A DNA stretch of 64,000 nt, from positions 434,001 through 498,000 of the forward strand of contig NZ_VYVA01000001.1 of assembly GCF_009193215.1 (NCBI RefSeq), in the 5' to 3' direction. The notes beneath the pieces were generated by a model. That model was not told where the DNA came from, made no database searches, and saw only the letters and a program-made list of their open reading frames with translations. The DNA is from Flavicella marina. Lineage in GTDB: Bacteria; Bacteroidota; Bacteroidia; Flavobacteriales; Flavobacteriaceae. Below, piece after piece: positions 19,436 through 28,663 of the stretch (positions are counted from its first letter, which is position 1; every line of letters starts with the position of its first letter). The translations under genes and the position numbers were made by a program.

Positions 19436-20008
19436 CTACTCTTCTTTTATTTTTAAATTTCCTGATATTTTCTTCAATACCCATCCCGACAAGTCCATAT
19501 TTGATTCAAAGCCGACTCCATGAATCGTATCACCCTCTGTGATTAAGGTAAATTTTTTATCCGTAAAAACATAATTAGTTTTCTGATCCCAATACAACTG
19601 TGGAGTTAATAACTCTGATTTTTCGGTATGATTGTAAATAACCACATCTCCTATCAATTCAGAAATAGAAGTTTTTGAATAGGATATTGCATAATTACCT
19701 GTCACTGTTGTAGAATCAATTCCTTTTTTGTCGATTGTCACCAATTTAATTCCTTTTGGATATTCAGAATATGGATGATTTTCTCTATTTGAAAAATCAT
19801 ATAATAAAGGGGTATTCAATCGAAACACGATCCTACCAGAATCTTTATAAACATGCTTCACATTTACAGATTCTCCAACAGGTAAATTTTTATCTGCTAA
19901 GAAATCATTCACTTCTTGCACACTGTTTGCACAAGAAAAAAACATTGCTACCAAAAAAATGGCAACAATGTTTTTAAGTATTCTTTGCATGTTTTTCAAC
20001 ATATTCAT
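19436..20008 (-). CDS. lptC: LPS export protein LptC
   Basis: The periplasmic, membrane-anchored component of the Lpt bridge that carries lipopolysaccharide from the inner to the outer membrane. The 190 residues have an N-terminal helix ending in FFSCAN, so it may be a lipoprotein in this lineage, followed by an LptC-type beta-jellyroll with GNYAISYSKTSISELIGDVVIYN and a DTIHGVGFESNMDLSGW signature near the C-terminus. It is in the leftward envelope cluster after the TPR gene. In-frame ATG codons at 20008, 20002 and 19990 are all possible starts. Confidence 0.85.
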   Translation of the reverse strand: MNMLKNMQRILKNIVAIFLVAMFFSCANSVQEVNDFLADKNLPVGESVNVKHVYKDSGRIVFRLNTPLLYDFSNRENHPYSEYPKGIKLVTIDKKGIDSTTVTGNYAISYSKTSISELIGDVVIYNHTEKSELLTPQLYWDQKTNYVFTDKKFTLITEGDTIHGVGFESNMDLSGWVLKKISGNLKIKEE

Positions 20009-20042
20009 TCTTTATCCAGTAAAAGATTATTCTTACTCAAAA

Positions 20043-21398
20043 TTAAGGAATTTTTACGGTAGTATTGATCCAACATCCAATTTTATATGGAGTTCCTGAT
20101 TTTAACCCTTCAGTAAAAATTGCTTTTTTATCTGGAGCTGATGCTTTGTAGCTCTTTACGTATTTGTTAGCGCGAGATCTGTTTACAGGATCTACAGCGG
20201 CAGCTCTTTCTGCCATTTCTTGCGCTGCAACATACACCATTCTTTTTTCAAACTCTGAAGTACCACAGCTATTTGCACTTGAAGCATACAAACCTGCAAT
20301 TAACAAATATGCCTCTCCCATACTTCTTTTGTACTTGATAGCTTCTAAAGCAGAAGTTCTCGCTTTCGTTTTCAAACCTTTTTGTCTTAAAATTTGTGCA
20401 ATTTTATACAAATAATCTGCTTTTTTATAAGGGTCTGATTCTTGATCAACAGCTTTTAAGAAATATTCTCTTGCTTTGTCCATTTGATTCTTTTTTACCA
20501 AAATCCCAGCATAAAATACAGATGCTTCAGGAGATGGCTCAGCTGTAACATAAGCTTCAACCAATGTATCATACAAAGGATCTTCTGTACATTTTTTCTT
20601 GTACATCATATTCACCGCACTTTTCAACCATGGTGCATTCGATTTATTTGCTTCGAAATCTTCAGTATACATAGGAATCAAACGCTCACATGTAGACAAA
20701 TCAGTAATAATTTTATCCAAACCATGAACTACCTGACCCATTGCTTTAGAATTGTTTTCGTACGCTTTCTTTAAAGATTTCTCTTTAGAAGACAAAACGT
20801 TTCCTTGCTCTACTTTTGTAGAATACCCATCAAGTTTCGTCGCGTAGTAGTTTAATTTTTTCTCTACAGCTTTCACCAACAAATCGTACGTATCAAAAAT
20901 GTATTGAACATTCGATTCTTTATGCTCATCTGTCACATACTGAAAATATCTATAGATAGACTTCACTCCCATCTTAGATGGATCTATCTGATATGCTTTT
21001 TTCAATTTATTATAAACCTCAACATCTGGTTGTTTGCTATAAATTAAAAAATCTGCATAATCACTATAGACTTTTGCCAAATCTTTAGGATAATACTCAA
21101 TTCTTTGCTCATAAACTTTGTTTACCAACTCCATAGCAGCCTGTTTATCAGCATCAGCCGCCTTTTTATATCTGTCTTTGGCAATATTTACTCCCAGCTT
21201 ATAGATATTTACTGAAAGTTTTGGTGTATTTTCAAAACACCAAATCCAGTTTTCATAAGCAGCTTCATAATTCTTCGATTTGTAATCTCCTTTAAAAAGA
21301 TTGTACTTAATCATTGCCTCCTCACTTGCAGGTTCTTGAGCTGATACAGTAGTATAGCTTAAAACCAAACTCGCTATAATGAATACAATTTTTCTCAT
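20043..21398 (-). CDS. TPR-repeat exported protein
   Basis: A 451-residue exported protein with a Sec signal peptide (cleavage near TVSAQ). It contains tetratricopeptide-type helical repeats, clearest around residues 290-390 (ASVFYAGILVKKNQMDKAREYFLKA, then GEAYLLIAGLYASSANSC). Such repeats bind other proteins. It sits between the beta-barrel gene (21423) and lptC in one leftward run, which suggests a periplasmic scaffold for envelope assembly. That role is inference; the precise family is not characterised as far as I know. Confidence 0.82.
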   Translation of the reverse strand: MRKIVFIIASLVLSYTTVSAQEPASEEAMIKYNLFKGDYKSKNYEAAYENWIWCFENTPKLSVNIYKLGVNIAKDRYKKAADADKQAAMELVNKVYEQRIEYYPKDLAKVYSDYADFLIYSKQPDVEVYNKLKKAYQIDPSKMGVKSIYRYFQYVTDEHKESNVQYIFDTYDLLVKAVEKKLNYYATKLDGYSTKVEQGNVLSSKEKSLKKAYENNSKAMGQVVHGLDKIITDLSTCERLIPMYTEDFEANKSNAPWLKSAVNMMYKKKCTEDPLYDTLVEAYVTAEPSPEASVFYAGILVKKNQMDKAREYFLKAVDQESDPYKKADYLYKIAQILRQKGLKTKARTSALEAIKYKRSMGEAYLLIAGLYASSANSCGTSEFEKRMVYVAAQEMAERAAAVDPVNRSRANKYVKSYKASAPDKKAIFTEGLKSGTPYKIGCWINTTVKIP

Positions 21399-21422
21399 AT
21401 TTATTTAGTTTATTCTTAACGG

Positions 21423-22679
21423 TTAATTTATTCTTCTTTTGTTGAACCATTTATCTCCTAAAGAGATACTCATTCGTACATTAAAATATTTTTCTTCTAC
21501 TAGTCCTTCAATGACACTACCTTTCACACCATATTCAGCACCAATATTCAAATGTGTCAAACCTTTACCTAACGGCAAACCTACACCAAAAGATATGCCA
21601 ACATCTTTCAAAGCATTTCCCTGAAGCTGCATTCCTAAATCTTCATACTTGATTCCTGCTCGGTAAACCACTCTCTGAAAATAACTTGTAAGCGAGTTAA
21701 ATTTCGGGATATAATACCCTCCAAACGACATTCTAGAGTAATCAGTATATACAACTCCACGTGTATTATTTAACAAAGTCTGTCCAGTATATTGCTGCGC
21801 TTTATTATAACTATATTCAAAACTCGACTGCCACACACTTGCTTTTCCATAAGCAATTGCCATCGTCGTATTTAAAGGTGTAGTAACCGAACCTTTTACT
21901 GTAACAGGCTCTAATGTTTTTCTAGGAAAATCATTGATATCTGAATCTGACAATTTATAGAAGCTACTTGTCTCGGTAACGTTGATTGTACTTTCTGGAA
22001 CAACAGTCAATCCTAAATTCAAGTTTTTTGTTTTACCCACACGTTTTGTATAGAACATACCTAACTTAGCTTCTAGTCCTCTCAAATCAGAAACCGATTT
22101 TTCTCTAGTATCATAAGTAATTCCATCTTGTACCTCAGTAACCACATGCTCTATTTGACCGAACACATAAGACGCCTCAGCTCCTAAAGAAAACCCCTTG
22201 AAAATCTGATAACCAGCACTTAAAAACAAACTACTTGCTCCCCCAGACCCTTCAAATGTCAAATCACTTGTCATATCTTCATTTTCTCCATACAAAGTAT
22301 ATCCAACACCTGTTCGAGCTCTTAAACCTCCGGTAATTCCACCTTTGTTTCCCAATGGGATCCCCATCCCTAAATAAGAAAGAGAGAACAATGACGAACG
22401 TTGTTTATTTGTTCCATCAGAAATTTCGTTCAACGTATTTATAACCCCTAAAGAATAGGTAGTGAAACGCATATTCGTTTGAGCTGCAGGATTACTAAAA
22501 TTCAAGTTTCCTGGAACTGATAAAGCCGTACCTGTAGCTCCCATCATATTCTCTTCAACCGTTTTGGCGAGAAAATTATTTCCCATTCCAAAAAAAGAAT
22601 AAGGTGATGCTTGTTGCTTCTGTGCGAAGTGCTGCGCTGTTATCAGTAAAGCAAAAAACAAAAATGTTTTCTGTATCAT
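21423..22679 (-). CDS. Outer membrane beta-barrel protein of unknown role
   Basis: A 418-residue protein with a signal peptide (cleavage near QHFAQ) and a barrel-like mature part. The N-terminal region has YSFFGMGN and FSNPAAQTN, a hatch-like NPAA motif seen in FadL and PorV-like barrels, and later strands alternate aromatic and glycine residues. Its start overlaps the coaX stop by four bases (ATGA), so the two are translationally coupled. It heads the envelope cluster of TPR, lptC, CNNM and ppiD genes. The cargo is unknown. Confidence 0.75.
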   Translation of the reverse strand: MIQKTFLFFALLITAQHFAQKQQASPYSFFGMGNNFLAKTVEENMMGATGTALSVPGNLNFSNPAAQTNMRFTTYSLGVINTLNEISDGTNKQRSSLFSLSYLGMGIPLGNKGGITGGLRARTGVGYTLYGENEDMTSDLTFEGSGGASSLFLSAGYQIFKGFSLGAEASYVFGQIEHVVTEVQDGITYDTREKSVSDLRGLEAKLGMFYTKRVGKTKNLNLGLTVVPESTINVTETSSFYKLSDSDINDFPRKTLEPVTVKGSVTTPLNTTMAIAYGKASVWQSSFEYSYNKAQQYTGQTLLNNTRGVVYTDYSRMSFGGYYIPKFNSLTSYFQRVVYRAGIKYEDLGMQLQGNALKDVGISFGVGLPLGKGLTHLNIGAEYGVKGSVIEGLVEEKYFNVRMSISLGDKWFNKRRIN

Positions 22680-23407
22680 TCGTTTATATTGTATTTCAAT
22701 ATTGCATGCAAACCTTCTACTAGAAAATTTGGATTCGCAAATATGCCATTTTTTAATCTTTTAGACAAGTAAAACATATCACCGCCTGTTAAAACAACTG
22801 TTAAATCTGAATATTGTTGTAAATAGCTTGAAATAATACCATCAACTTCGCAAACAAAACCATATCCAACTCCCGAATGAATAGATGAATTAGTATCATT
22901 TCCAATCATTTGAAAAGAAGTCTCCGCTGGCAATAAAGGTAATTTTTCTGTAAAAGCATGCAATGCTTTATAACGCATTTCTAAACCAGGAGAAATACCA
23001 CCTCCCAAATATTGATTCTCTGCGTTCAAAAAATCATAAGTTATACAAGTACCAGCATCAATTACCAAAACATTTTGCTTTGCATACTTCGTAGCTGCTG
23101 CACTCATCAAGGCAATTCTATCAACACCAAGTGTTCCTGGTGTTTTGTATAAATTAACAAAAGGCACTTCGGTAGATTGATTCAATAAAATAAGAGGGAT
23201 TCCTATTTTATCCAATCCTGAAGTCTTCGCATCAAATTTACCAACAGTCGATAAAATTATCTGGTCAATTGCAAAATTTAAAAAAATAGTAGAAATTTTT
23301 TTCTCCGTTGAAACCACATCACCTACCTCTTCAAAAACAATGTTATCTCCCTCAAAAACAAATACTTTTACACGCGTATTTCCGGCGTCAATTATTAGAT
23401 ATACCAT
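22676..23407 (-). CDS. coaX: Type III pantothenate kinase
   Basis: Phosphorylates pantothenate, the first step of coenzyme A synthesis, in the cytoplasm. The 243 residues have the ASKHA-fold motifs of the type III enzyme: N-terminal phosphate loop IDAGNTRVK (residues 6-14), VIDAGTCITYDF (about 120-131), the GGGISPGLEMRYKALHAFT segment and VVLTGGD near residue 205. Type III kinases are potassium dependent and not inhibited by coenzyme A. It is first in the leftward envelope cluster and overlaps the next gene by four bases. Confidence 0.95.
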   Translation of the reverse strand: MVYLIIDAGNTRVKVFVFEGDNIVFEEVGDVVSTEKKISTIFLNFAIDQIILSTVGKFDAKTSGLDKIGIPLILLNQSTEVPFVNLYKTPGTLGVDRIALMSAAATKYAKQNVLVIDAGTCITYDFLNAENQYLGGGISPGLEMRYKALHAFTEKLPLLPAETSFQMIGNDTNSSIHSGVGYGFVCEVDGIISSYLQQYSDLTVVLTGGDMFYLSKRLKNGIFANPNFLVEGLHAILKYNINE

Positions 23408-23456
23408 AGTTTTTTATCAATGTTCAAATATACGAATAGATTTTTTTAAAAATTGT

Positions 23457-23488
23457 TTGCATATATCTAAAAAATACATGTATATTTG
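23457..23488 (+). promoter_or_regulatory. Promoter of tRNA-Phe
   Basis: TTG at 23457-23459, a 21-base spacer and TATATTTG at 23481-23488 match the Bacteroidota promoter form, ending 43 bases before the tRNA. Confidence 0.65.
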
Positions 23489-23531
23489 CAACCGCTTAGG
23501 CAAAGAGACAAACTCTAACCTTAGTGACAAT

Positions 23532-23604
<73 letters not shown>

Positions 23605-23613
23605 CATTAAAAC

Positions 23614-23648
23614 AAAGCCCTTGAAATATTTCAAGGGCTTTTTTGTTT
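23614..23648 (+). terminator. Terminator after tRNA-Phe
   Basis: The stem AAGCCCTTGAAA/TTTCAAGGGCTT with a two-base loop is followed by TTTTTG, ten bases after the tRNA. Confidence 0.92.
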
Positions 23649-23758
23649 TAAAACAGTTCGAATAAATCCCCCTCATTCAGGAAAAACAGCCCACTAGTTT
23701 AGCGTAAAATCAAAAAAAATATAATTGTATTTTTGATCAAACAATTTCTAGACATGCT

Positions 23759-25249
23759 ATGCAGAATCTATCTCTTTTAATTATTTCATTTTTTTTCGTC
23801 TTCCAGAACAACCATGCAAAAATCACTCAAAACGAAATAAAACAAGACTCTTTATCGCAAATAGCAGAATCAGAGATTGAAAAATCACAAGATTTAACAG
23901 CATTGGCCTATTATCCTGAAGCCTATGATAAATTATGGAATGTTTTATTACTCTCAGACTCGATCAACAACCCTGTAACAAAATACAAGGCCTACAAAAA
24001 CTTATCAATTTTATATTCTATTTTTCACGATAGAAAAAACGCAAATTCCTCTATTGATTCGATGTTTTACTATGCAAAAAAAGCAAAAATAACATCGTTA
24101 CAAACGCAATGTAATTTGCATTATGCAGCTGCAATTACATACAGAACGAACAACAAACTGGAAAAAGCCAAAGCACAAATAGAAATCTGCAATAGCATAT
24201 TAGACTCATTACAAACACCTTTTAAAGAAAGGCTCTATATACTTACAGAACAGGCACACCAACAAACTTTAGCTGGTGAATTTTTATCTTCAGAAAAGAC
24301 ACTTCTAGAAATTTTATACAGCATCAGCGAACAACATAACTATATTTCTATAATCTATTCAATGCTGGGAGATTTATATCAGAAAAAAAATAAAATGACA
24401 CTTGCACTTTCTTATTACGATAAAAGCTTAAGTGCAATTGCCAAACAAAACAGTAGGATTGGCCTAAAAGTAGGTTTGCTCGAAAAAAGTTCTAACATCA
24501 ATTATCAGTTAGGAAACCATAAAAAAGCTTTTGAATTGATGACCGCTTCGAAAAAACTTGGAGACAGCCTCTTTGGAAGTCAAAGTTCTAGAAACAAGAA
24601 ACTATTTGAAATAAAAGATTCGTATCGAAAAACTATCCAAGAAAACAAAAAAATAAAAAAAGAACAAGAATTGAGTCTTTTGAAAGCAGCAAAAGACAAA
24701 ACTCAAATTCAACTCCTATTCACGAGTATATTAGTCATCATCTTATTGATATCATCTTATATAAGTTATCGACTTATCAGCAAGAAACATCAATTAGAAA
24801 AAAAATTAGCCTCTGAAAAGTCCCATGCAGCAATCAAACTAAAAGAAAAAGAACTTGCATTTACTGCACTTCAAATTATAGAAAAAGACAAACTCTTATC
24901 TGAAATAAAAATTGGCCTAAATAACATAGCAACAACACAACAAGAAGCATCTATAAAAAAACTAAAAAGCAGTATAAACGTTAGTTCAAACACGATGTGG
25001 GAAGAGTTCGAAACAAGGTTTATTCAAGTAAACGGTGAATTTTACGCCTCATTAAAAAACTTGCACCCTGATTTAAGCAGAAATGAATTGAGAATTTGTT
25101 CTTTAGTAAAACTAAATTTTTCTACTAAAGAAATGGCTTCCCTTATGGGAATCTCAGCTGATAGTGCAAATAAAGCACGCTATCGTCTCAGAAAAAAACT
25201 ACACTTAAATCGAGATGCAAACTTGGTTTCTTACATAAATAGCTTATGA
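23759..25249 (+). CDS. TPR-containing membrane regulator with LuxR-type HTH
   Basis: A 496-residue protein with a signal-like N-terminus (about 1-21), TPR-type helical repeats (about 50-290), one membrane helix (about 317-340) preceded and followed by charged coiled-coil stretches, and a C-terminal helix-turn-helix region (about 415-496) with LSRNELRICSLVKLNFSTKEMA and GISADSANKARYRLRKKL, typical of the LuxR-like domain in Bacteroidota membrane regulators. Its TPR part would be periplasmic and the HTH cytoplasmic. ATG codons at 23754 and 23759 are out of frame with each other; 23759 opens this frame. It is convergent with the GH3 gene, their ends overlapping by six bases. Control of the sugar locus is inference. 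Confidence 0.8.
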   Translation: MQNLSLLIISFFFVFQNNHAKITQNEIKQDSLSQIAESEIEKSQDLTALAYYPEAYDKLWNVLLLSDSINNPVTKYKAYKNLSILYSIFHDRKNANSSIDSMFYYAKKAKITSLQTQCNLHYAAAITYRTNNKLEKAKAQIEICNSILDSLQTPFKERLYILTEQAHQQTLAGEFLSSEKTLLEILYSISEQHNYISIIYSMLGDLYQKKNKMTLALSYYDKSLSAIAKQNSRIGLKVGLLEKSSNINYQLGNHKKAFELMTASKKLGDSLFGSQSSRNKKLFEIKDSYRKTIQENKKIKKEQELSLLKAAKDKTQIQLLFTSILVIILLISSYISYRLISKKHQLEKKLASEKSHAAIKLKEKELAFTALQIIEKDKLLSEIKIGLNNIATTQQEASIKKLKSSINVSSNTMWEEFETRFIQVNGEFYASLKNLHPDLSRNELRICSLVKLNFSTKEMASLMGISADSANKARYRLRKKLHLNRDANLVSYINSL

Positions 25250-27823
25250 TTTAGAAGATTTATATACCTCTGACACTATAAAAGCTTCTTTATCACCTGG
25301 CGGAATAATCTTTATTGACTTCACCTTAGCGCTACCTTTGAGTGTCGTAATTTTCAATTCTACAGGCTTACCATATTCGGGAGGTATGGGGATTTTCACT
25401 GATAATTTTAAATCTTTTGGAGCTTTATAACTCTTTATTTTCGCTCCTTGCATAGAAGTTTCTATTTCAGCACCTTCAGACACAGAGTCGAACACGATTT
25501 CTGCATCCCAAGTATTTACGTAAAAACCAGGATCTGTAAAAACAAACCTATAAGACACCCAATCATTCATCGACTTTTCAGAAGCTTGCGTTGTCTTTTT
25601 ATCAGCTTCATTTTTATATATATGATTCCATTTTTTATCTCTGTTTGCATCTTCAGAATCATAATAACCACTTTTTTGTCCTACTCTAATTGGTGCGATC
25701 TCTCCAGATTTGACAGCAATCTTTTTTATTGCTACAATTCTATCACTCGAATTTCCTACAAGAATTTCAAAATCTCCTTTTTCAACAATAAATTTTTCTT
25801 TTTTAACATCATATCGAGCAAATGCCTCAAAAGGAATTTTTATTTTAACCACTTCTGATTCACCACTTTTTACATGTACTTTTTTGAATCCTTTGAGTGA
25901 TTTAATCGGTGTCATTTCAGAAGACTTTACATCTCTTATATAAACTTGCACCACCTCATCGCCATCAATCAATCCTGTATTATCAACCGTAGCTGAGACA
26001 AAAAGATCTTTCATTGCCTTTAATTTCTTCGTACTTAATTGCACATTTTTGATCTCAAAATTGGTATAACTCAATCCAAAACCAAACGGGTACAAAGGAC
26101 TTCCATCAAAATACATATAAGTGCGTTTTCCCTCTCGAATCTTATAATCATTAAAATCTGGCAAATCATCAACTGATTGATACCAAGTCGAATTCAATTT
26201 ACCTCCAGGATTAACTTTTCCGAACAACACATTGGCAAGTGCAGTGCCTTGTTCTTGTCCATTTGGCCAAGCACAAACGATGCCCGGAATATTTTCTTGC
26301 TCCCAATTGATGGCAGTAGGACCACTTGGCACCAAAACTAAAACCACATTTTTATTTACTGCCTGTACAGCCTTTATTAATCGATGTTGATTTCCAGGTA
26401 ATTGTAATGATTTTCTATCCAGATTTTCGGTTGAAGTACTCTCATCATTTCCGACTACCAATACAACATACTCACTTTTTTTAGCCAATGCAACAGCTTG
26501 ATCTATTTTAACTTGATCATCTTCAGCTCCTATAACAGAGCAGCCTTCAGCAAACCTAACGTTAGCATCAGTATAATTTTCAATACCGCTTAAAGGACTT
26601 ATTTTATTTTTCGGATGTCCAGAATATATCCCCATCCAACAACGATTTGCAAATGGACCAATTACCGCTAAGTTTTCAATATCTTTCTTTAAGGGAAGAA
26701 TAGCTTCATTTTTTAATAAAACAATCGCCTCTTCTGCAGCTTTCAATGCTAGAGACCTGTGAGCATCACATTCTAAAACAGAAGTTGGTATTTCTGAATA
26801 TGGATTTAATGAAACATTATCAAAATCAACTGTTCTAAATCTCAGTTTCAGCAACCTTCTTACTGACACATTCAATTCTTCTTCACTAATTAAACCTTGT
26901 TCAATCGCGGGCTTTAATGCATAAACCATCGGAGCAAATTTTTCTAATCTTCTTCGGAAACACTCTTGATCTACCCCTGCTTTTATAGCCATGGCAGCCG
27001 CTTCGGGTTGCGATGAAGCATATTTCATATTTTTTTCAATACCTTCAACCGCAGTCCAATCTGCAATCACATACCCTTGAAATCCCCACTCGTCTCTCAA
27101 AACATCATTGACCAACCAATTATGTGCTGAACACGGAATTCCGTTCAATCCATTCAATGCTGTCATAATACCTGAAGCTTCTTCGTCTATCACACAAGTT
27201 TTATATGCAGGAAAATAATATTCGTACAAATCTTTTTTTCCAATATTAGAATGAATCCTCTCTCTTCCTTTGTCAACATTATTCGCAACATAATGTTTTA
27301 CAGTAGTCACAGCTTTTATATATTTCGAGTCGTTTCCTTCCATCCCTCTCACATACATTCGAGCCATTTCAGACATTAAAAACGGATCTTCACTATAACA
27401 CTCTCCATTTCTTCCCCATCGAGGGTCTCTAGCCATATTAACCGTTGGAGAAAACATCATCACTTCTTTCTTACCCATGTTTTTTAAAGCGCGAACTTCA
27501 TTTGATATTGCGGTAGCGACATCGAACATTAAATCTGGATTCCACGTGCTTCCCATGGCTATGTTCTGAGGAAACTGAGTACAGTTCCAGCCAATTACTC
27601 CATGCAACGCTTCACCATACCATTCAAAATCTGGAATATCTAATCTCTCAATACCAGGAATCACTGAACCACAATAACTGATCTTTTCATCCAATGTCAT
27701 TTTAGACAATAAGTCTTCAACCCTTTCGTCAATAGTTGCATCTGGATTTGTCCACTGCCCTTGAACTGTTAAAGAGGTAATAAATAGTGTGACAAACCAC
27801 ATCATCTGCTTAATAAATTTCAT
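25244..27823 (-). CDS. Glycoside hydrolase family 3 enzyme
   Basis: An exported exo-acting glycosidase of family GH3, with 859 residues from the ATG at 27823 (MKFIKQMMWFVTL); a longer frame to 27898 has a poor start. After a signal peptide ending at VQGQ, the N-terminal GH3 barrel has EALHGV, RDPRWGRNGECYSED, VKHYVANN and the nucleophile Asp 255 in YVIADWTAV. The C-terminal GH3 domain has the likely acid/base region STSTENLDRKSLQLPGNQ, followed by a fibronectin III-like domain (GFGLSYTNFEI) and an extra C-terminal beta region of about 110 residues. The sequence is nearest the beta-xylosidase/beta-glucosidase branch. Its substrate in a galactan locus is unclear. Confidence 0.9.
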   Translation of the reverse strand: MKFIKQMMWFVTLFITSLTVQGQWTNPDATIDERVEDLLSKMTLDEKISYCGSVIPGIERLDIPDFEWYGEALHGVIGWNCTQFPQNIAMGSTWNPDLMFDVATAISNEVRALKNMGKKEVMMFSPTVNMARDPRWGRNGECYSEDPFLMSEMARMYVRGMEGNDSKYIKAVTTVKHYVANNVDKGRERIHSNIGKKDLYEYYFPAYKTCVIDEEASGIMTALNGLNGIPCSAHNWLVNDVLRDEWGFQGYVIADWTAVEGIEKNMKYASSQPEAAAMAIKAGVDQECFRRRLEKFAPMVYALKPAIEQGLISEEELNVSVRRLLKLRFRTVDFDNVSLNPYSEIPTSVLECDAHRSLALKAAEEAIVLLKNEAILPLKKDIENLAVIGPFANRCWMGIYSGHPKNKISPLSGIENYTDANVRFAEGCSVIGAEDDQVKIDQAVALAKKSEYVVLVVGNDESTSTENLDRKSLQLPGNQHRLIKAVQAVNKNVVLVLVPSGPTAINWEQENIPGIVCAWPNGQEQGTALANVLFGKVNPGGKLNSTWYQSVDDLPDFNDYKIREGKRTYMYFDGSPLYPFGFGLSYTNFEIKNVQLSTKKLKAMKDLFVSATVDNTGLIDGDEVVQVYIRDVKSSEMTPIKSLKGFKKVHVKSGESEVVKIKIPFEAFARYDVKKEKFIVEKGDFEILVGNSSDRIVAIKKIAVKSGEIAPIRVGQKSGYYDSEDANRDKKWNHIYKNEADKKTTQASEKSMNDWVSYRFVFTDPGFYVNTWDAEIVFDSVSEGAEIETSMQGAKIKSYKAPKDLKLSVKIPIPPEYGKPVELKITTLKGSAKVKSIKIIPPGDKEAFIVSEVYKSSKS

Positions 27824-28035
27824 AAAATAAATATTTAGATTAACTAAGCCCAAAACTAACAACAGTGAATAGAACCTCACAAAATAACGTATGGACAAAA
27901 CACGGACAAACGGAATTTATACATAACATACGATTACAACAACAGCATAAATGGTTTCTCTTTTTTTAGCATGATATTTTTGGGTTACTACTCTATAAAA
28001 TCATAAATTACCCACCATTAATCAACGTTATTCAA

Positions 28036-28593
28036 ATGACATCTTACGAAAATGAAATTTTAGTTTTAGATATAGAAACCACAGGTCTAAGTTCTAGAAA
28101 CGATTATATTTTAGAATTAGGGATTGTAAAACTCAATATTGACACCGGCGAAATCACTGAATTATTCGACAAGGTATTCAAAGATCCTAATCTAACTGCC
28201 AAACACAGAAACTCATGGATATTTCAAAATGGCTTCATGGATATCGAAGAGGTCCGAAATGCAAATCCTATTAGTGATTACAAAGATGAAATTCAACAAA
28301 CCTTAAATGCATTTAAAGGGAAGATTACAGCGTGGAACTGTGATTTTGATTTTAGCTTTCTCGAAGCAAACGGATTTGAATTAGGTCAAAAAACAACTTG
28401 TCCGATGAAAGCAAGTACTGACTTCTTTAAAATAGAAAGTTCTAGAGGCTACAAGTGGCCTAAGGCACAAGAAGCATGGGATATCTTATTCCCAACAACA
28501 CCCAAAATTGAAGCGCATAGAGGATTGGACGACTCCATCATGGAAGCAAAAATTATTTTTGAATTGATTCAAAAAGGAATTTACCACCTATAA
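28036..28593 (+). CDS. DEDDh-type 3'-5' exonuclease
   Basis: A DnaQ-like exonuclease that removes nucleotides from 3' ends. The 185 residues carry ExoI motif VLDIETTG (Asp 11, Glu 13), ExoII in the AWNCDFDFSFLEA segment and ExoIII as H-x-L-D-D (HRGLDDSIMEA), the DEDDh pattern. It is a stand-alone nuclease domain with no polymerase or helicase part. It is on the plus strand between the GH3 gene and the SusC operon, so it interrupts the sugar locus and is probably unrelated to it. Whether it acts on DNA or RNA cannot be told. Confidence 0.88.
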   Translation: MTSYENEILVLDIETTGLSSRNDYILELGIVKLNIDTGEITELFDKVFKDPNLTAKHRNSWIFQNGFMDIEEVRNANPISDYKDEIQQTLNAFKGKITAWNCDFDFSFLEANGFELGQKTTCPMKASTDFFKIESSRGYKWPKAQEAWDILFPTTPKIEAHRGLDDSIMEAKIIFELIQKGIYHL

Positions 28594-28598
28594 AAACA

Positions 28599-28636
28599 AC
28601 ACCAATTAACGTTAAACATGTAACGTTAATTGGTGT
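28599..28636. terminator. Bidirectional hairpin between exonuclease and SusCD operon
   Basis: A perfect 16-bp stem (ACACCAATTAACGTTA and its complement, loop AACATG) lies between two convergent genes. The minus-strand side ends in a T-rich stretch, so it fits best as terminator of the SusC-SusD-lipoprotein operon. Confidence 0.8.
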
Positions 28637-28663
28637 CAACTACAAACTAATATTTATTTTTAA

